From Rheinheimera sediminis (GTDB lineage Bacteria > Pseudomonadota > Gammaproteobacteria > Enterobacterales > Alteromonadaceae), in the NCBI RefSeq assembly GCF_004005375.1, contig NZ_RZUF01000011.1, positions 62,001 to 126,000 on the forward strand: DNA of 64,000 nucleotides. The letters are read 5' to 3'. Positions within the stretch are counted from its first letter, which is position 1; each line of letters opens with the position of its first letter. The notes under the pieces were generated by a model, which was not told the origin of the DNA, did no database searches, and saw only the letters and a list, made by a program, of their open reading frames with translations. Both the position numbers and the translations under genes were made by a program. Below, one piece after another: positions 1 through 9,235 of this stretch.

Positions 1-383
1 TAATCCAACTGGTTAAATTGCTCGACTGCGGTTTCGCCTATCGCAATCAATTGCTGATTTTTAAATAAAATAGCAGTGCATTCATCTTTGGTGGTGATGC
101 CATCAGTTTTTGTTCTGTGAGTGCGGTAATACAGTACCTGAAAAACCTGCTGCTGGTGCTTTTTGGCTTCAGTAATATCAGGGCCGCCGAGAAAATTTAT
201 CACCTGATTTCTGCTGATGGCTTTGGTTAAATCCAGTTTATAAATATATTTAGTGTTAAATGCTTCTCTGTCCTGCCAGTTCATCTGATCAGGATCATCT
301 TTATAAAACATCAGGGTAATACTGGTTAAACCGGCATACAGCACTAATCCTGCAAGTAACAAGGCTATGGTTTTTAGTTTCAT
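1..383 (-). CDS. DUF3192 family protein, 3' end beyond the window
   Basis: The reading frame starts at the ATG at 381-383 on the minus strand and is still open at base 1, giving at least 127 codons. Residues 1-25 form a hydrophobic N-terminal segment (MKLKTIALLLAGLVLYAGL...), likely a signal anchor or uncleaved signal. The C-terminal half carries the DUF3192 signature, with YYRTH, then DGITTKDECT and LFKN near the visible end. The same signature occurs in the lipoprotein at 10462-10827, so the two are paralogues. It begins 8 bases after the xni stop and is probably the third gene of ppnN-xni-DUF3192. The function of the family is not known to me. Confidence 0.8.
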   Translation of the reverse strand, partial: MKLKTIALLLAGLVLYAGLTSITLMFYKDDPDQMNWQDREAFNTKYIYKLDLTKAISRNQVINFLGGPDITEAKKHQQQVFQVLYYRTHRTKTDGITTKDECTAILFKNQQLIAIGETAVEQFNQLD

Positions 384-391
384 TTTTTGCC

Positions 392-1195
392 TCAGCATGC
401 TGTAAAACGTACTTGCTGTAAGTTAAGCCCCAACTGTAAATCAGTTCTGAGACTTAAAATCTGCATAAATAACTGCAGTTCAGCACGGGACGCCATAATC
501 TTCTCTTTTAGTTTGGCCGGACAATCCGGATGAGCCAGAGCCGTTCTAATATCTGGCCCCAGTTTTAACAGTTCTGTAGCCGTTTTGGGCCCTATTCCTG
601 TCAGACCACTAATGTTATTCGTTTTATCGCCAACCAGACTCCAATATCGGACTAACTGCTCTGGTAACACGCCAAACTTCTGCTGCACTGTCTCAGCGTT
701 ATGTTGCTGGCGATTAAAATGGTCGTACACAGCCACACCTTCAGCTAATAAAGGTAAATAGCCCTTGTCTGTTGATACTATAGTAACTTGCTGCTGATGT
801 TTACGCATCGTCATAGCAAGGCTGGCTATCACATCATCAGCTTCCTGATCTGGCATTTGCAGGCTTTCGATGCCTATATCTGCCAGTTTTTGCTTCAGTG
901 CAGGCAAAGCCGTTTGTAAATGCTCCGGCATCGGCAAACGATCCGCTTTGTAAGCAGGGTACAGCTGAGTGCGCCAGTTCAGATGTGTCACTTCGAACAC
1001 TGCCAGTGCATGGCTGGGCTTAAATTGCCGCGTTAGCTTGACTACGATTTGTTGCAGCTGCTCTGCGGTATTGTGCAGCAGTTGCTGGCCAGTAGCTTCA
1101 CTGTACGGAGCAGGGGAGTTATGAAAAGGACGTTCCTGTGCGGCGTATAAACGACGGACTAAATTTAGCCCGTCGAGCAATAACAAATGCGCCAT
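392..1195 (-). CDS. xni: Flap endonuclease Xni (ExoIX-like)
   Basis: This 267-aa protein belongs to the 5'-3' exonuclease/FEN fold family and matches E. coli Xni (about 250 aa). Visible landmarks are LLLDGLN at residues 5-11, EADD at 118-121 (metal-binding acidic cluster), STDKGYLPLL from 141, and the helix-3-turn-helix VGDKTNNISGLTGIGPKTA at about 188-206. Xni is known to process flapped DNA without the polymerase domain of Pol I. The gene starts two bases upstream (in coordinates) of the ppnN stop codon and is therefore very likely cotranscribed with ppnN. Confidence 0.93.
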   Translation of the reverse strand: MAHLLLLDGLNLVRRLYAAQERPFHNSPAPYSEATGQQLLHNTAEQLQQIVVKLTRQFKPSHALAVFEVTHLNWRTQLYPAYKADRLPMPEHLQTALPALKQKLADIGIESLQMPDQEADDVIASLAMTMRKHQQQVTIVSTDKGYLPLLAEGVAVYDHFNRQQHNAETVQQKFGVLPEQLVRYWSLVGDKTNNISGLTGIGPKTATELLKLGPDIRTALAHPDCPAKLKEKIMASRAELQLFMQILSLRTDLQLGLNLQQVRFTAC

Positions 1196-1196
1196 A

Positions 1197-2552
1197 TCAG
1201 TTCAGAATTTGATAACAAGGCTCATAGGTCGAGCCTGGTAGCTTCATCCTGCCCTGAACGACAAAAGCCTGCAGCAGCTTATCCATCAGGTTCATCAATG
1301 CAGGTTCACCTGATAGCTGAAAAGGCCCGTTTTGTTTGATGGCTCTTATACCTTCATCTTTGACATTACCAGCTACTATGCCAGAGAAAGCCCGGCGCAA
1401 GTGGGCGGCTAATTTAGCTTTGTCCTGCTCCAGATGCAGGTCTAAAGACGCCATATTCTGGTGAGTGGGAGCAAAAGGATGCTGGAAGTCAGGCGCTATA
1501 TGTAAGGTCCAGTTGAAGTGATAGGCGTCACCACAACTTTTACGGTATTGCCTTACTTCAGCGCAGCCTTGTTTCAGGCGTTGCGCGACCAAAGCTGGGT
1601 CATCTATGATGATTTCAATCAGGTTCAGAGCCTCTTTTCCCAAAGTTTGCTCTATGAAACTAGCCAGTTCAGTAAAATAAGCAGCGCTTTGCTGTGGTCC
1701 TGTCAGGATCACCGGAAGTTTTTGCTCTTTGTTTTTTTCGTGCAACATAATACCCAGTAAATACAGCAATTCTTCCGCTGTTCCTGCTCCACCCGGAAAA
1801 ATGATAATGCCGTGAGCCACCCGGATAAATGCTTCCAGACGTTTTTCAATATCAGGCAGTATTACCAGCTCGTTAACTATAGGGTTTGGTGGTTCTGCTG
1901 CAATAATACTTGGTTCTGTTAAACCTAAATAACGGCCTTTGGTATTGCGCTGCTTGGCATGACCAATAGTAGCGCCTTTCATTGGGCCTTTCATAGCGCC
2001 AGGGCCACAACCAGTACAGATATCCAGGCCACGTAAACCTAACTGATAGCCCACTTCTTTAGTGTATTTGTATTCAGCTTCGTTAATAGAGTGGCCCCCC
2101 CAACAAACAATCATATTGGGTTCTACAGCAGTATCTATCACACGGGCATTACGCAAAATATCGTACACCGTATGCGTAATATGATCGCTGTTTTGTAAAT
2201 CCAGTCGATTAGCATGAGTCAGTTGGGTGTGAAAAAACAGAATATCGCGCAATACAGCAAATAAATGCTCATGGATACCACGGATGATCTGTCCATCCAC
2301 AAAAGCGCTTTTCGGTGGATTAAATAATTCAATTTTGATGCCGCGCTCACGGGCCAATAAATTTACTTCAAAGTCTTTATATTGATCGTAAATTTCGCTG
2401 GAGCTGTCGGTGTGGCTACCTACGTTCAGTACGGCAAGGCAGCAATTTCGAAACAAATTAAAGGCGTCAGAGCTGGTGTTGTTTTTCAGGCGGTCAACTT
2501 CAAGTTGAGATAAAAGCGCCATAGCGCCCAAAGGATTCAGTTGTACATGCAT
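1197..2552 (-). CDS. ppnN: Pyrimidine/purine nucleotide 5'-monophosphate nucleosidase PpnN (YgdH)
   Basis: The 451-aa product has the length of E. coli PpnN (454 aa). It contains the LOG/lysine-decarboxylase-like signature PGGAGTAEE at residues 253-261 and a glycine-rich [14 protein letters not shown] stretch at 181-194 that form the ribose-phosphate site. PpnN hydrolyses nucleoside monophosphates to free base and ribose 5-phosphate and in E. coli is activated by (p)ppGpp. It heads the ppnN-xni unit; ppnN and xni are also near each other in E. coli. The ATG at 2552 opens with [11 protein letters not shown], as expected for the family. Confidence 0.94.
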   Translation of the reverse strand: MHVQLNPLGAMALLSQLEVDRLKNNTSSDAFNLFRNCCLAVLNVGSHTDSSSEIYDQYKDFEVNLLARERGIKIELFNPPKSAFVDGQIIRGIHEHLFAVLRDILFFHTQLTHANRLDLQNSDHITHTVYDILRNARVIDTAVEPNMIVCWGGHSINEAEYKYTKEVGYQLGLRGLDICTGCGPGAMKGPMKGATIGHAKQRNTKGRYLGLTEPSIIAAEPPNPIVNELVILPDIEKRLEAFIRVAHGIIIFPGGAGTAEELLYLLGIMLHEKNKEQKLPVILTGPQQSAAYFTELASFIEQTLGKEALNLIEIIIDDPALVAQRLKQGCAEVRQYRKSCGDAYHFNWTLHIAPDFQHPFAPTHQNMASLDLHLEQDKAKLAAHLRRAFSGIVAGNVKDEGIRAIKQNGPFQLSGEPALMNLMDKLLQAFVVQGRMKLPGSTYEPCYQILN

Positions 2553-2656
2553 AGATTACTTCCTTATGACACGGCTTTATTTAACTTGATAAATCAGATA
2601 GATAAACCAACTTATTGACTCAGCCTAAGTCTTTGCTTGTCCCATTTTCAGGTGAT

Positions 2657-4222
2657 TCAACTTTTCAGTACGACCAGATCTCTGCCTGCGCGTTTAGCTT
2701 CGTATAAAGCCTCATCTGCACGGTCAAATGCTGCTCTGTTGCTATCAGTGCTTTTGAATTCAGTCGCACCAAAAGAAATAGAAATGGGCACGTTTTTGTC
2801 TTTGAATTTAAAAGGGATTTTTTTGATCCTGTCTTTCAGATTATTCAGAGGCAGTTTAAGTTCAGACAAATGTGTTTCCGGGAACAAAATAATAAACTCT
2901 TCACCACCATAACGAGCTATAAAGTCTGTTTCACGCAAGCTTTGTTTTAACGCCTGAGCTATGACTTTTAAGGTTTTGTCACCAGCGCTGTGGCCATAGT
3001 TGTCATTGATTTGTTTGAAGTGATCGACGTCAGCCAAGGCTATAGCTAAAGGTTTGCCATAGCGCTGAGCCCTGCGGATTTCCAGCTCAAAACGCTCATC
3101 AAAAGCAGCTCTGTTTGGCAGCTCTGTTAATGCATCCTGCAAGCTTCTGAATTTTTGTTCAGAGAGGCGTTTTTTAAATTGGCTAGCTTCTTTTTCTAAT
3201 TCAGTCAGACGGGATTCCATATGGCGTAATGTAGTTAACATCAGCTCCCGGTCGTCTTTTTCCAACTGCTCTTTCTCGCGCAGTGAATTAGTAATAGCGC
3301 CTAGTTTTGTACTGACCAGAGATTGCAACTGCTCCAGTGTGGTTGCTGACTTAGTATCTGCTGTTAAATGATTGATTTGCTGTTCTATTTGCCGGTTCAG
3401 CAGCAGCATTTTTTCTTTGACGCTGGTGGAGTTATTCAGCGAAGAAACAACAGCTTGTTGCACCCCAGTCAGGGCATCATTTAGTTTCAGCAAGAAATGT
3501 TGAGCAGATTGGCGCTCGTCTGTGACTGACGCAATAATGATTTCAATAGTGCGCAGGCAGGATTGCAGCAAAGACTCAATGTTAATATCAGACAGCAAAG
3601 CCAGGCGAATTCGCTCAATATCCTGACCATACTTACCTTCAAAGGCCAGTTCGCTTAGCAGGTTAGTTAGTTCAATAGAAATCTGTCGACAAATGGCTTG
3701 ATGTTTAGTGTCATCCGCAGCTGTACCGCTTTGTTCGCTTTGTTGTTTAGTTGCCAAAGCAGCTTGATATAACGCTGTTAAATCAGTCAGGTGAGGCAAA
3801 AACGCCTGAACAGTAGAAGATGGTTCTTCTACTTTCGTTAATAAATCACGCAGGTCCCTTCTTAATTGGTCAGGTAAACCTCGTTGTTTTTGCAACTGCT
3901 TTCCAGCATCCGTAAGCGTATTTTGAGCTTTTTTTAATTCTTGCTGCTGACGAGATTCGAGGTTTTTTAAGGCTTCTACCGCACTTTCTATTAGAGGCAG
4001 GATTTTTTCCAGATCAGTGCCTTTGGCAAACTCCTGACGCAAACGTGCCAACTTATTGTCTAATTCAATATCTATGCCTTTACATGCCAAAGATAGCCTG
4101 GAGACAAATTGAGACAATATTTGAAATTGACTTTCGTAGGTATCTTCCAACTGCTTACGTGCTTTGACTGCATTTGCCAGCTGTTGTTTTACGTCACTTT
4201 GCTGCTCGGCCACCAGAATCAT
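2657..4222 (-). CDS. Coiled-coil diguanylate cyclase (GGDEF)
   Basis: A 521-aa soluble protein with no obvious signal or membrane segment. Residues 1 to about 350 are rich in Leu, Gln, Glu and Lys with heptad-like patterning, consistent with long coiled coils. The GGDEF domain follows (about 355-521) with the active-site GGEEF at 439-443 and the metal Asp in ADVDHFKQINDNYGH. A product-inhibition I-site RETD lies exactly five residues before GGEEF. It should synthesise cyclic di-GMP from two GTP, with the helical N-terminus probably dimerising or sensing. The input signal cannot be read from the sequence. Confidence is high for the enzyme class and low for the specific pathway. Confidence 0.92.
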   Translation of the reverse strand: MILVAEQQSDVKQQLANAVKARKQLEDTYESQFQILSQFVSRLSLACKGIDIELDNKLARLRQEFAKGTDLEKILPLIESAVEALKNLESRQQQELKKAQNTLTDAGKQLQKQRGLPDQLRRDLRDLLTKVEEPSSTVQAFLPHLTDLTALYQAALATKQQSEQSGTAADDTKHQAICRQISIELTNLLSELAFEGKYGQDIERIRLALLSDINIESLLQSCLRTIEIIIASVTDERQSAQHFLLKLNDALTGVQQAVVSSLNNSTSVKEKMLLLNRQIEQQINHLTADTKSATTLEQLQSLVSTKLGAITNSLREKEQLEKDDRELMLTTLRHMESRLTELEKEASQFKKRLSEQKFRSLQDALTELPNRAAFDERFELEIRRAQRYGKPLAIALADVDHFKQINDNYGHSAGDKTLKVIAQALKQSLRETDFIARYGGEEFIILFPETHLSELKLPLNNLKDRIKKIPFKFKDKNVPISISFGATEFKSTDSNRAAFDRADEALYEAKRAGRDLVVLKS

Positions 4223-4309
4223 TCCCTAGGTATAAAACCCGCTCGGTTTACGCTAAGTATATCTGCAATAATGATAAAAGCGACATCATAATCTAGCGGG
4301 AAATGAAAA

Positions 4310-4330
4310 AAGCGGACTAAAAGTCCGCTT
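4310..4330 (-). terminator. Perfect hairpin with U tract on the minus strand
   Basis: AAGCGGACT at 4310-4318 and AGTCCGCTT at 4322-4330 pair perfectly around a 3-nt loop. A run of A residues at 4306-4311 on the plus strand gives a U tract on a minus-strand transcript. It therefore looks like an intrinsic terminator for leftward transcription entering from 4331-4600, where no normal gene is present. Confidence 0.6.
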
Positions 4331-4364
4331 AAAATCAGCAATGATGTAGGGTATTTTTTTGTGG

Positions 4365-4427
4365 CTACTTTTTGGTTAAATAGTAGGGTAACCAGCTTTG
4401 TTCTTCAGCAGAGGTCAGATAGTTCAT
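4365..4427 (-). other. Possible gene relic or micro-ORF (20 codons)
   Basis: On the minus strand a frame ends at TAG (4365-4367), 35 bases upstream of the minus-strand hairpin at 4310-4330. The only ATG gives 20 residues, MNYLTSAEEQSWLPYYLTKK. The frame is open further upstream to about 4590 without an ATG and reads ...PDRDNPINFRLKVNK before the Met. The composition looks protein-like, so this may be the C-terminus of a decayed gene. No ribosome-binding site is evident and expression is doubtful. Confidence 0.25.
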
Positions 4428-4639
4428 CTTGTTCACTTTTAGTCTGAAGTTAATAGGATTGTCCCTGTCAGGACGCTGTGCATTAAAACAGAATTTGATC
4501 TGAAAGTAAAAGCTAAAGTGTAATAGTACGAGGTGGGTTACATAGTTTTGAGCGCTTTTATCTGGCTTTTGGTAGTGTTTTATTCGCTATTTATTTGAAT
4601 TTATGGTTGTTTTTAAATTTTGGTTTTGGAGGTTGCAGC

Positions 4640-6406
4640 GTGAATTTTCTGAAAGTTATTTTTGTACTGATCATAATGTGCAGTTCTGCATACAGTAGGG
4701 CACAAGTGGATTATCAAATCAGTATTACTGAACCAGAGCATCATTTAGCAAAAGTCAGGATGGAGCTGAGAGTAACAGAGGCCAAGGCTCTGACATTAAT
4801 GTTGCCGTCCTGGCGCAGTGGTAAATATAAAATTTTAGATTTAGCCAATGGCATCAGTGGCTTCAGCGCTGTAGACGCGCAAGGCAAGACCATCAGTTGG
4901 CAAAAAACTGAGAAAAGCAGCTGGACTTTAGAGCCAACAGCAGCGGGTAAAGTTGTAGTGGAATACGCTGTCTATGCCAATCAACTGGTGGAACGCACCC
5001 GCCATATTGATGAAACTCATGCCTATATCAATGCCAGTGCTTATCTACTGTTTAGCCAGCCACACAAAGCTGAAGCTGTATCAGTGCAGTTAGAAGTGCC
5101 AAAAGGCTGGCGTTCTTTCTCTGGTATGGATAAGAAGGATAACGAACACAAATTTGTTGCCGCTAATTACGATGTACTGGCCGATTCACCTATAGAAACC
5201 GGCATCAATCAGCACCACAATTTTCAGGTCGATGGCCGTGATTACGATCTGGTGATTTGGGGCGAAGGTAACTACAACGAGACCCAGATGCAAAAAGACT
5301 TAGCTAAGCTGGTGCAGCACACTGACTCTATCTGGCAAGGTTATCCTTACAGCCGTTATTTATTTATTGTGCATGCCACAGACGGTGTTCGTGGCGCCAC
5401 TGAGCATTTAAATTCAACTGTGATCCAAAGAGACAGATTCACCTTTGGCAAAAGAGAAGATTATCTGGAGTTTTTAAGCACAGCGTCACACGAAGTTGTG
5501 CATACCTGGAATGTCAAAGCCTACAGGCCTGCTGGCTTAGTACCTTATGACTACATCAACCCTAACTACAGCAGTTTGTTATGGATTTCAGAAGGCTCTA
5601 CCAGTTATTTCCAAAACCAGTTGTTACTGCGCGCCGGTTTAATGACAAAAGCAGAGTTCTATCAGGATCTGACCAAACGCCTGTACAGATTTATACATAC
5701 ACCAGGGCGTTTAGTTCAGTCGGTAGCCGAAGGCAGTTTTGACAGTTGGATAAGCTCTGGCGGAGACCACGGCGCTAATTTTAATGTCAGTATTTATTCA
5801 GAAGGTTATATCGCCAGTTGGCTGCTGGATGAATTAATTTTGCGGCAGTCCGGCCGCAAAGCCAGCTATCGTGAATTGCATAACCAGCTGTATCAGCGTT
5901 TCGCTAAAACCACAGCTTTTACCGCCCAAGACGTGATTCAGATTGCTTCTGAGCTGACAGGTGAAGATCAAAACTTATGGTGGCAACAACAAATAGAGCA
6001 GCCAATGAAATTCGAGCCTGAACAGCTGTTAGCCAGTTTTGGTTTGCAATGGCAAAGAGGTAAAGAACGTGAAACCTTTGCAGGTATTATGTCTGAAGAC
6101 AAAAGCGGTTTTGCGCTGGTGCAAAGGGTTGAACGTGATAGTCCGGCCTGGAAAGCGGGTTTTACCTCTGAAGATTTAATTGTTGCTATCAATGCTTTGC
6201 AGTTAAAAGGCGATTTGGGTCAACGTTTGCAGGATTTTAAAGCTGGCGACAAAGTACAAGTCAGTTATTTCCGTCAAGGCAGATTACAGCATCAACCACT
6301 GGTGTTGGGTGATAAACCGAAAGGGATGGGGAAAATCGAGCCTGTGGCTAAGCCAAGCCGTCAGCAAAAGGCGATGCATAAGGCATGGTTGGGTGTGGAT
6401 TTATAG
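4640..6406 (+). CDS. Exported M61-family (glycyl aminopeptidase-like) peptidase
   Basis: The best start is GTG at 4640: GGAGG at 4628-4632 is well spaced from it and the product then begins with a clean signal peptide (MNFLKVIFVLIIMCSSAYSRA), giving 588 aa. An ATG at 4595 would add 15 residues before the signal. The zinc motif HEVVH lies at about residues 284-288 with WISEGSTSYF about 20 residues later supplying a third ligand. The C-terminal 90 residues form a PDZ-like domain (SPAWKAGFTSEDLIVAIN). Family M61 enzymes are metallo-aminopeptidases with a preference for small N-terminal residues. The location is probably periplasmic. The gene stands alone. Confidence 0.88.
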   Translation: MNFLKVIFVLIIMCSSAYSRAQVDYQISITEPEHHLAKVRMELRVTEAKALTLMLPSWRSGKYKILDLANGISGFSAVDAQGKTISWQKTEKSSWTLEPTAAGKVVVEYAVYANQLVERTRHIDETHAYINASAYLLFSQPHKAEAVSVQLEVPKGWRSFSGMDKKDNEHKFVAANYDVLADSPIETGINQHHNFQVDGRDYDLVIWGEGNYNETQMQKDLAKLVQHTDSIWQGYPYSRYLFIVHATDGVRGATEHLNSTVIQRDRFTFGKREDYLEFLSTASHEVVHTWNVKAYRPAGLVPYDYINPNYSSLLWISEGSTSYFQNQLLLRAGLMTKAEFYQDLTKRLYRFIHTPGRLVQSVAEGSFDSWISSGGDHGANFNVSIYSEGYIASWLLDELILRQSGRKASYRELHNQLYQRFAKTTAFTAQDVIQIASELTGEDQNLWWQQQIEQPMKFEPEQLLASFGLQWQRGKERETFAGIMSEDKSGFALVQRVERDSPAWKAGFTSEDLIVAINALQLKGDLGQRLQDFKAGDKVQVSYFRQGRLQHQPLVLGDKPKGMGKIEPVAKPSRQQKAMHKAWLGVDL

Positions 6407-6875
6407 AAATTGTTGGGGCAGGGTTTATCCTTGCCCGTTTTGGGTTTGAGGCGTTTAAACAACCCTCTGGCTACGCAGTGCTAATGCTTAGGTTTAAGAT
6501 ACGTAGGTTGTACTCGCCGCGTAGCGGCAGTGCAACAAATAAGCTGGTAGCCGTCAGTAATTTAAGGATTCTTAATCCAAAGCTAGAAAGTGCAGGAAGC
6601 ACTTTCTAAAAGCCGAAGGCTGGCCCTTAGGGTGACGAACGCAGTGAGTATAAAGCAGCGTTCTAATGGGGGAATTGGTGTCAGTAGTTGATTACGCTCT
6701 TTTTGATGAATTGCAAAGAGCGAAATGAGGCATCGGGGCACATCGCAAGACCTGACCCTTAGCGTTTCTTTCCCAATGTCACATAAATGTCGCACTAATG
6801 ACGCTACCACGACGTTTTCAAAGGCTTAAAAAGCCTCAAAATGATATCTTTAGCAACTTGTGACGGTAGCGGTTT
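6407..6875. other. Hairpin-rich intergenic region, no credible gene
   Basis: This 469-base gap holds a chain of inverted repeats. They are a REP-like element at 6415-6437, an imperfect stem at 6507-6536 (GTTGTACTCGCCGC with GCGGCAGTGCAAC), GGATTcttAATCC at 6567-6579, a 9-bp stem with 5-nt loop at 6585-6607, an 8-bp stem CGCTCTTT/AAAGAGCG at 6695-6722, and AAGGCTT/AAGCCT near 6821-6836. Short open frames on both strands lack ribosome-binding sites and look spurious. The region could be a mosaic of dispersed repeats or contain a structured RNA. Confidence 0.5.
6415..6437 (-). repeat. REP-like dispersed palindromic element, copy 1
   Basis: Read on the minus strand the element is CGGGCAAGGATAAACCCTGC followed by CCC. 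It matches the copy at 38115-38141, with the shared core CGGGC(A/G)(A/G)GGATAAACCC, just downstream of the M61 peptidase stop. The family also occurs at 14272-14297, 14344-14372 and 58439-58465. Confidence 0.6.
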
Positions 6876-7622
6876 ATGTACATGCAAATAAACAGTAAAA
6901 TTTTAATAGAGCTGAGAAAAAAGCGCGCTTGGAGTCAGAGTGAGTTGGCTGAAGTGACGGGGTTAAGCTTGCGAACTGTGCAGCGAATCGAAAAAAGTGG
7001 CACAGCATCGTTGGAGTCAGTAAAGGCATTTGCGGCAGTGTTTGAATTAGCGCCAGAATCTTTGCAGTTAGCTGCAGTTACAGATGAAGAGACCGCGAAT
7101 TCAAACGAAACCTGCGTTATCCTCACCCAAACCCGCCCCTCTTTTACGTTAAGCGACCAGGCACTTCAGCTCTCTTTAGCGCTGTTTTTACCAGTTTCAA
7201 TGATCATGCTGTTTATGTTGTTTACTAAAATCCCGAATGTAGACTGGATCCATACCATAAGGCTGACGATATTTAATGAAGTTTTGCCGCAATGGTTAAA
7301 CTTAATTATTAATCTAACCATAGCTTTGCTGCCTGTTTTTATTTTTTCCACAATAGCCGGAGTTTGTTGGGATTTATATAAACGACAAGGGGTTTCGGAC
7401 TTTATCAGACCAATGATCAAGAGACCTTTTCCTCTCAGGGCACTGTTAAGCAGACTTTATACAAACTCGCGTCGAGCTGCCTTTTTGGTTAAGAAACCCG
7501 CTCAGGTCTCTGTGCTGCTATTAGTCCTGACGGTTAGTGTTATAGGTTTGACTATGGAGCCTTATCAGAAAGCTAATCTTAAACATTTCATGGCCCAAAT
7601 TTTATATGGCAGCGACTCCTAA
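6876..7622 (+). CDS. XRE-type HTH regulator with three membrane segments
   Basis: Residues 8-62 are an XRE/Cro helix-turn-helix (QSELAEVTGLSLRTVQRIEKSG is the recognition region). A linker to about residue 90 is followed by three hydrophobic segments at about 97-117, 142-165 and 209-226 with basic loops between them. The protein should bind DNA while anchored in the inner membrane. In related bacteria this architecture is a membrane-tethered regulator of unknown signal. Two in-frame ATGs (6876 and 6882) are possible and neither has a strong ribosome-binding site. It is monocistronic and converges on queF. Confidence 0.8.
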   Translation: MYMQINSKILIELRKKRAWSQSELAEVTGLSLRTVQRIEKSGTASLESVKAFAAVFELAPESLQLAAVTDEETANSNETCVILTQTRPSFTLSDQALQLSLALFLPVSMIMLFMLFTKIPNVDWIHTIRLTIFNEVLPQWLNLIINLTIALLPVFIFSTIAGVCWDLYKRQGVSDFIRPMIKRPFPLRALLSRLYTNSRRAAFLVKKPAQVSVLLLVLTVSVIGLTMEPYQKANLKHFMAQILYGSDS

Positions 7623-7743
7623 GTCTTAGTGCCATAACTTGGCTGCATATAAAAAACAATCCAGACATAAAAGTCATATTTGTGCAGTCAGCTTTGACTT
7701 TGCTCTGGCACTTTAGGGGGCAATACAACTTACCCCCAACTTA

Positions 7744-8583
7744 TCACTGCCGTGTTAACCGCAAATTTGGCTGAGCACAAGGCTCGCTGCTGCGTAGTGG
7801 GTTGATATCCAGGCCGCCTCTTCTGGTGTAGCGAGCGTAGACCATTAAAAACTCTGGCTGGCACAGCTTCCACAAGTCCAGATAAATCCGCTCTACACAT
7901 TGCTCGTGAAATTCATTGTGGCTTCTGAAACTAATCAGATACTTCAACAAAGACGCATGATCTATAGCTTTGCCTTTGTAATGAATATAAACACTGGCCC
8001 AGTCGGGTTGAGAGGTAATTAAGCAGTTGGATTTCAGCAAATGCGAATGCAGCTTTTCGTCTACCAAAGCGCCTGTTGGGTTTAATTGCAGCAGCTCTGG
8101 TTTGTAGTCGTAATGCTCCACTTCAATATCTAAATCGTCGATGCAGCGACCTGGCAACCAGGTCGGTTGAAAGGCGGTCAGCTCGTTGACGTTATGCAAA
8201 GTCACTTGCACAGGGCCACCGGCGCAGGCCGATAAATCGGTTTTCATGGTGCGGTATAACTGACTGATATCGGCAAATTTGCTTTGATTTAGGCTGTTTA
8301 AATACAATTTGAAGGATTTGGATTCAATCAGGTTCGGCGTATTAAAAGGCACGACAAAAGTGGCTAATGCCACCATAGGTTTACCTTTAGGGGTCAGCCA
8401 TGACAACTCGTAGCCATGCCAGGTATCCTGACCAACAAAAGGTAATTCTTCGCCTAAACCTATAGCCTGACGGCCTAAAGTGCGCGGCACAGCCTGCAAT
8501 AATTCAGGACTGTAGTGATCGATATAAGCAGTGGCCTGGCCAAGTGTTAAGCCGGCCAATTGCTCTGTCTGTATTTTTGTCAT
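7744..8583 (-). CDS. queF: NADPH-dependent 7-cyano-7-deazaguanine reductase QueF
   Basis: The 279-aa protein is the long, two-domain QueF type of E. coli (282 aa). It contains the T-fold signature ESKSFKLYLNS at residues 87-97, the catalytic Cys187 in KSNCLIT, Asp194 in QPDW, and the substrate-binding HNEFHEQCVERI from 222. QueF reduces preQ0 to preQ1 in queuosine biosynthesis for tRNA wobble position 34. It is divergent from syd, as in E. coli where queF and syd are adjacent. Confidence 0.96.
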   Translation of the reverse strand: MTKIQTEQLAGLTLGQATAYIDHYSPELLQAVPRTLGRQAIGLGEELPFVGQDTWHGYELSWLTPKGKPMVALATFVVPFNTPNLIESKSFKLYLNSLNQSKFADISQLYRTMKTDLSACAGGPVQVTLHNVNELTAFQPTWLPGRCIDDLDIEVEHYDYKPELLQLNPTGALVDEKLHSHLLKSNCLITSQPDWASVYIHYKGKAIDHASLLKYLISFRSHNEFHEQCVERIYLDLWKLCQPEFLMVYARYTRRGGLDINPLRSSEPCAQPNLRLTRQ

Positions 8584-8701
8584 AGAGCCTTCTCACGGGA
8601 AGCAATAGCGAATTTGATTGCATCTTGTTACACCAATGGCTTGGGAATACAATCGCAACCAAGTTAGAATGGCGGCAATTTTAGCACAGAAGCGAATTAC
8701 C

Positions 8702-9229
8702 ATGCCGGGCCAATTCAATCAGCAATTCACAGAATTTGTAGAGTCTTATTACGAAAAACAGCCAAAACTGATCAGTTGGCTTGACCCAGAACTTGATTCG
8801 CCTTGTCAGTATGGCGATGCAGTAGACGGCGAGGTGCATTGGCGTCCGGTTAAGGCTGAACCTGCTTTGGATTTATCTAAAACCCTGCAGGCATTAGAGC
8901 TGCAGTTTCCTGAACAGCTGACAGAGTTTTACAGCAGCTATTTTGGTGGGGGTTTAAAGGTTCAGCACGAAAGAGGAGAGCTGCAGCTGCTGATGAGCTG
9001 GCACCAGGCCGATTTTGAGAGGCTGCAGCAAAATATCATCGCGCATATTCTGATGAAAAGACGCTTAAAGCAGCGTGAGACTGTATTTATTGCTGCCACA
9101 GACCATGATGATTATTTGATTTCAGTGTTAGTGGCAACAGGTGAGGTTTATCTGGAGAAAGTAGGAATGGAAGTAAAAGATTTACTGGCACCGGACCTGG
9201 CAGCTTTTTTAAAGCAGCTTAGTTTTTAA
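8702..9229 (+). CDS. syd: SecY-interacting protein Syd
   Basis: From the ATG at 8702 the product is 175 aa, close to E. coli Syd (181 aa). An upstream frame to 8618 adds 28 residues that do not resemble the family. Recognisable Syd features are the acidic first third (YYEKQPKLISWLDPELDSP), QLLMSWHQADFERLQQNIIAHILMKRRLKQ in the middle, and TVFIAATDHDDYLISV. Syd is a peripheral inner-membrane protein that binds SecY and may act in quality control of the translocon. It lies next to queF and opposite the DUF2310 gene. Confidence 0.93.
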   Translation: MPGQFNQQFTEFVESYYEKQPKLISWLDPELDSPCQYGDAVDGEVHWRPVKAEPALDLSKTLQALELQFPEQLTEFYSSYFGGGLKVQHERGELQLLMSWHQADFERLQQNIIAHILMKRRLKQRETVFIAATDHDDYLISVLVATGEVYLEKVGMEVKDLLAPDLAAFLKQLSF

Positions 9230-9235
9230 GCTGCC

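Noticed and set aside
1518-1760. Open frame opposite ppnN
   Set aside because: It lies wholly inside ppnN, has no ribosome-binding site and a non-protein-like composition.
6583-6810. 75-codon minus frame in the intergenic region
   Set aside because: It spans the hairpins and has no ribosome-binding site; a repeat-derived frame is more likely.
7714-7738. GGGGG...CCCCC hairpin between the XRE gene and queF
   Set aside because: Only five pairs with a 12-base or longer loop and no T run, so not called a terminator.
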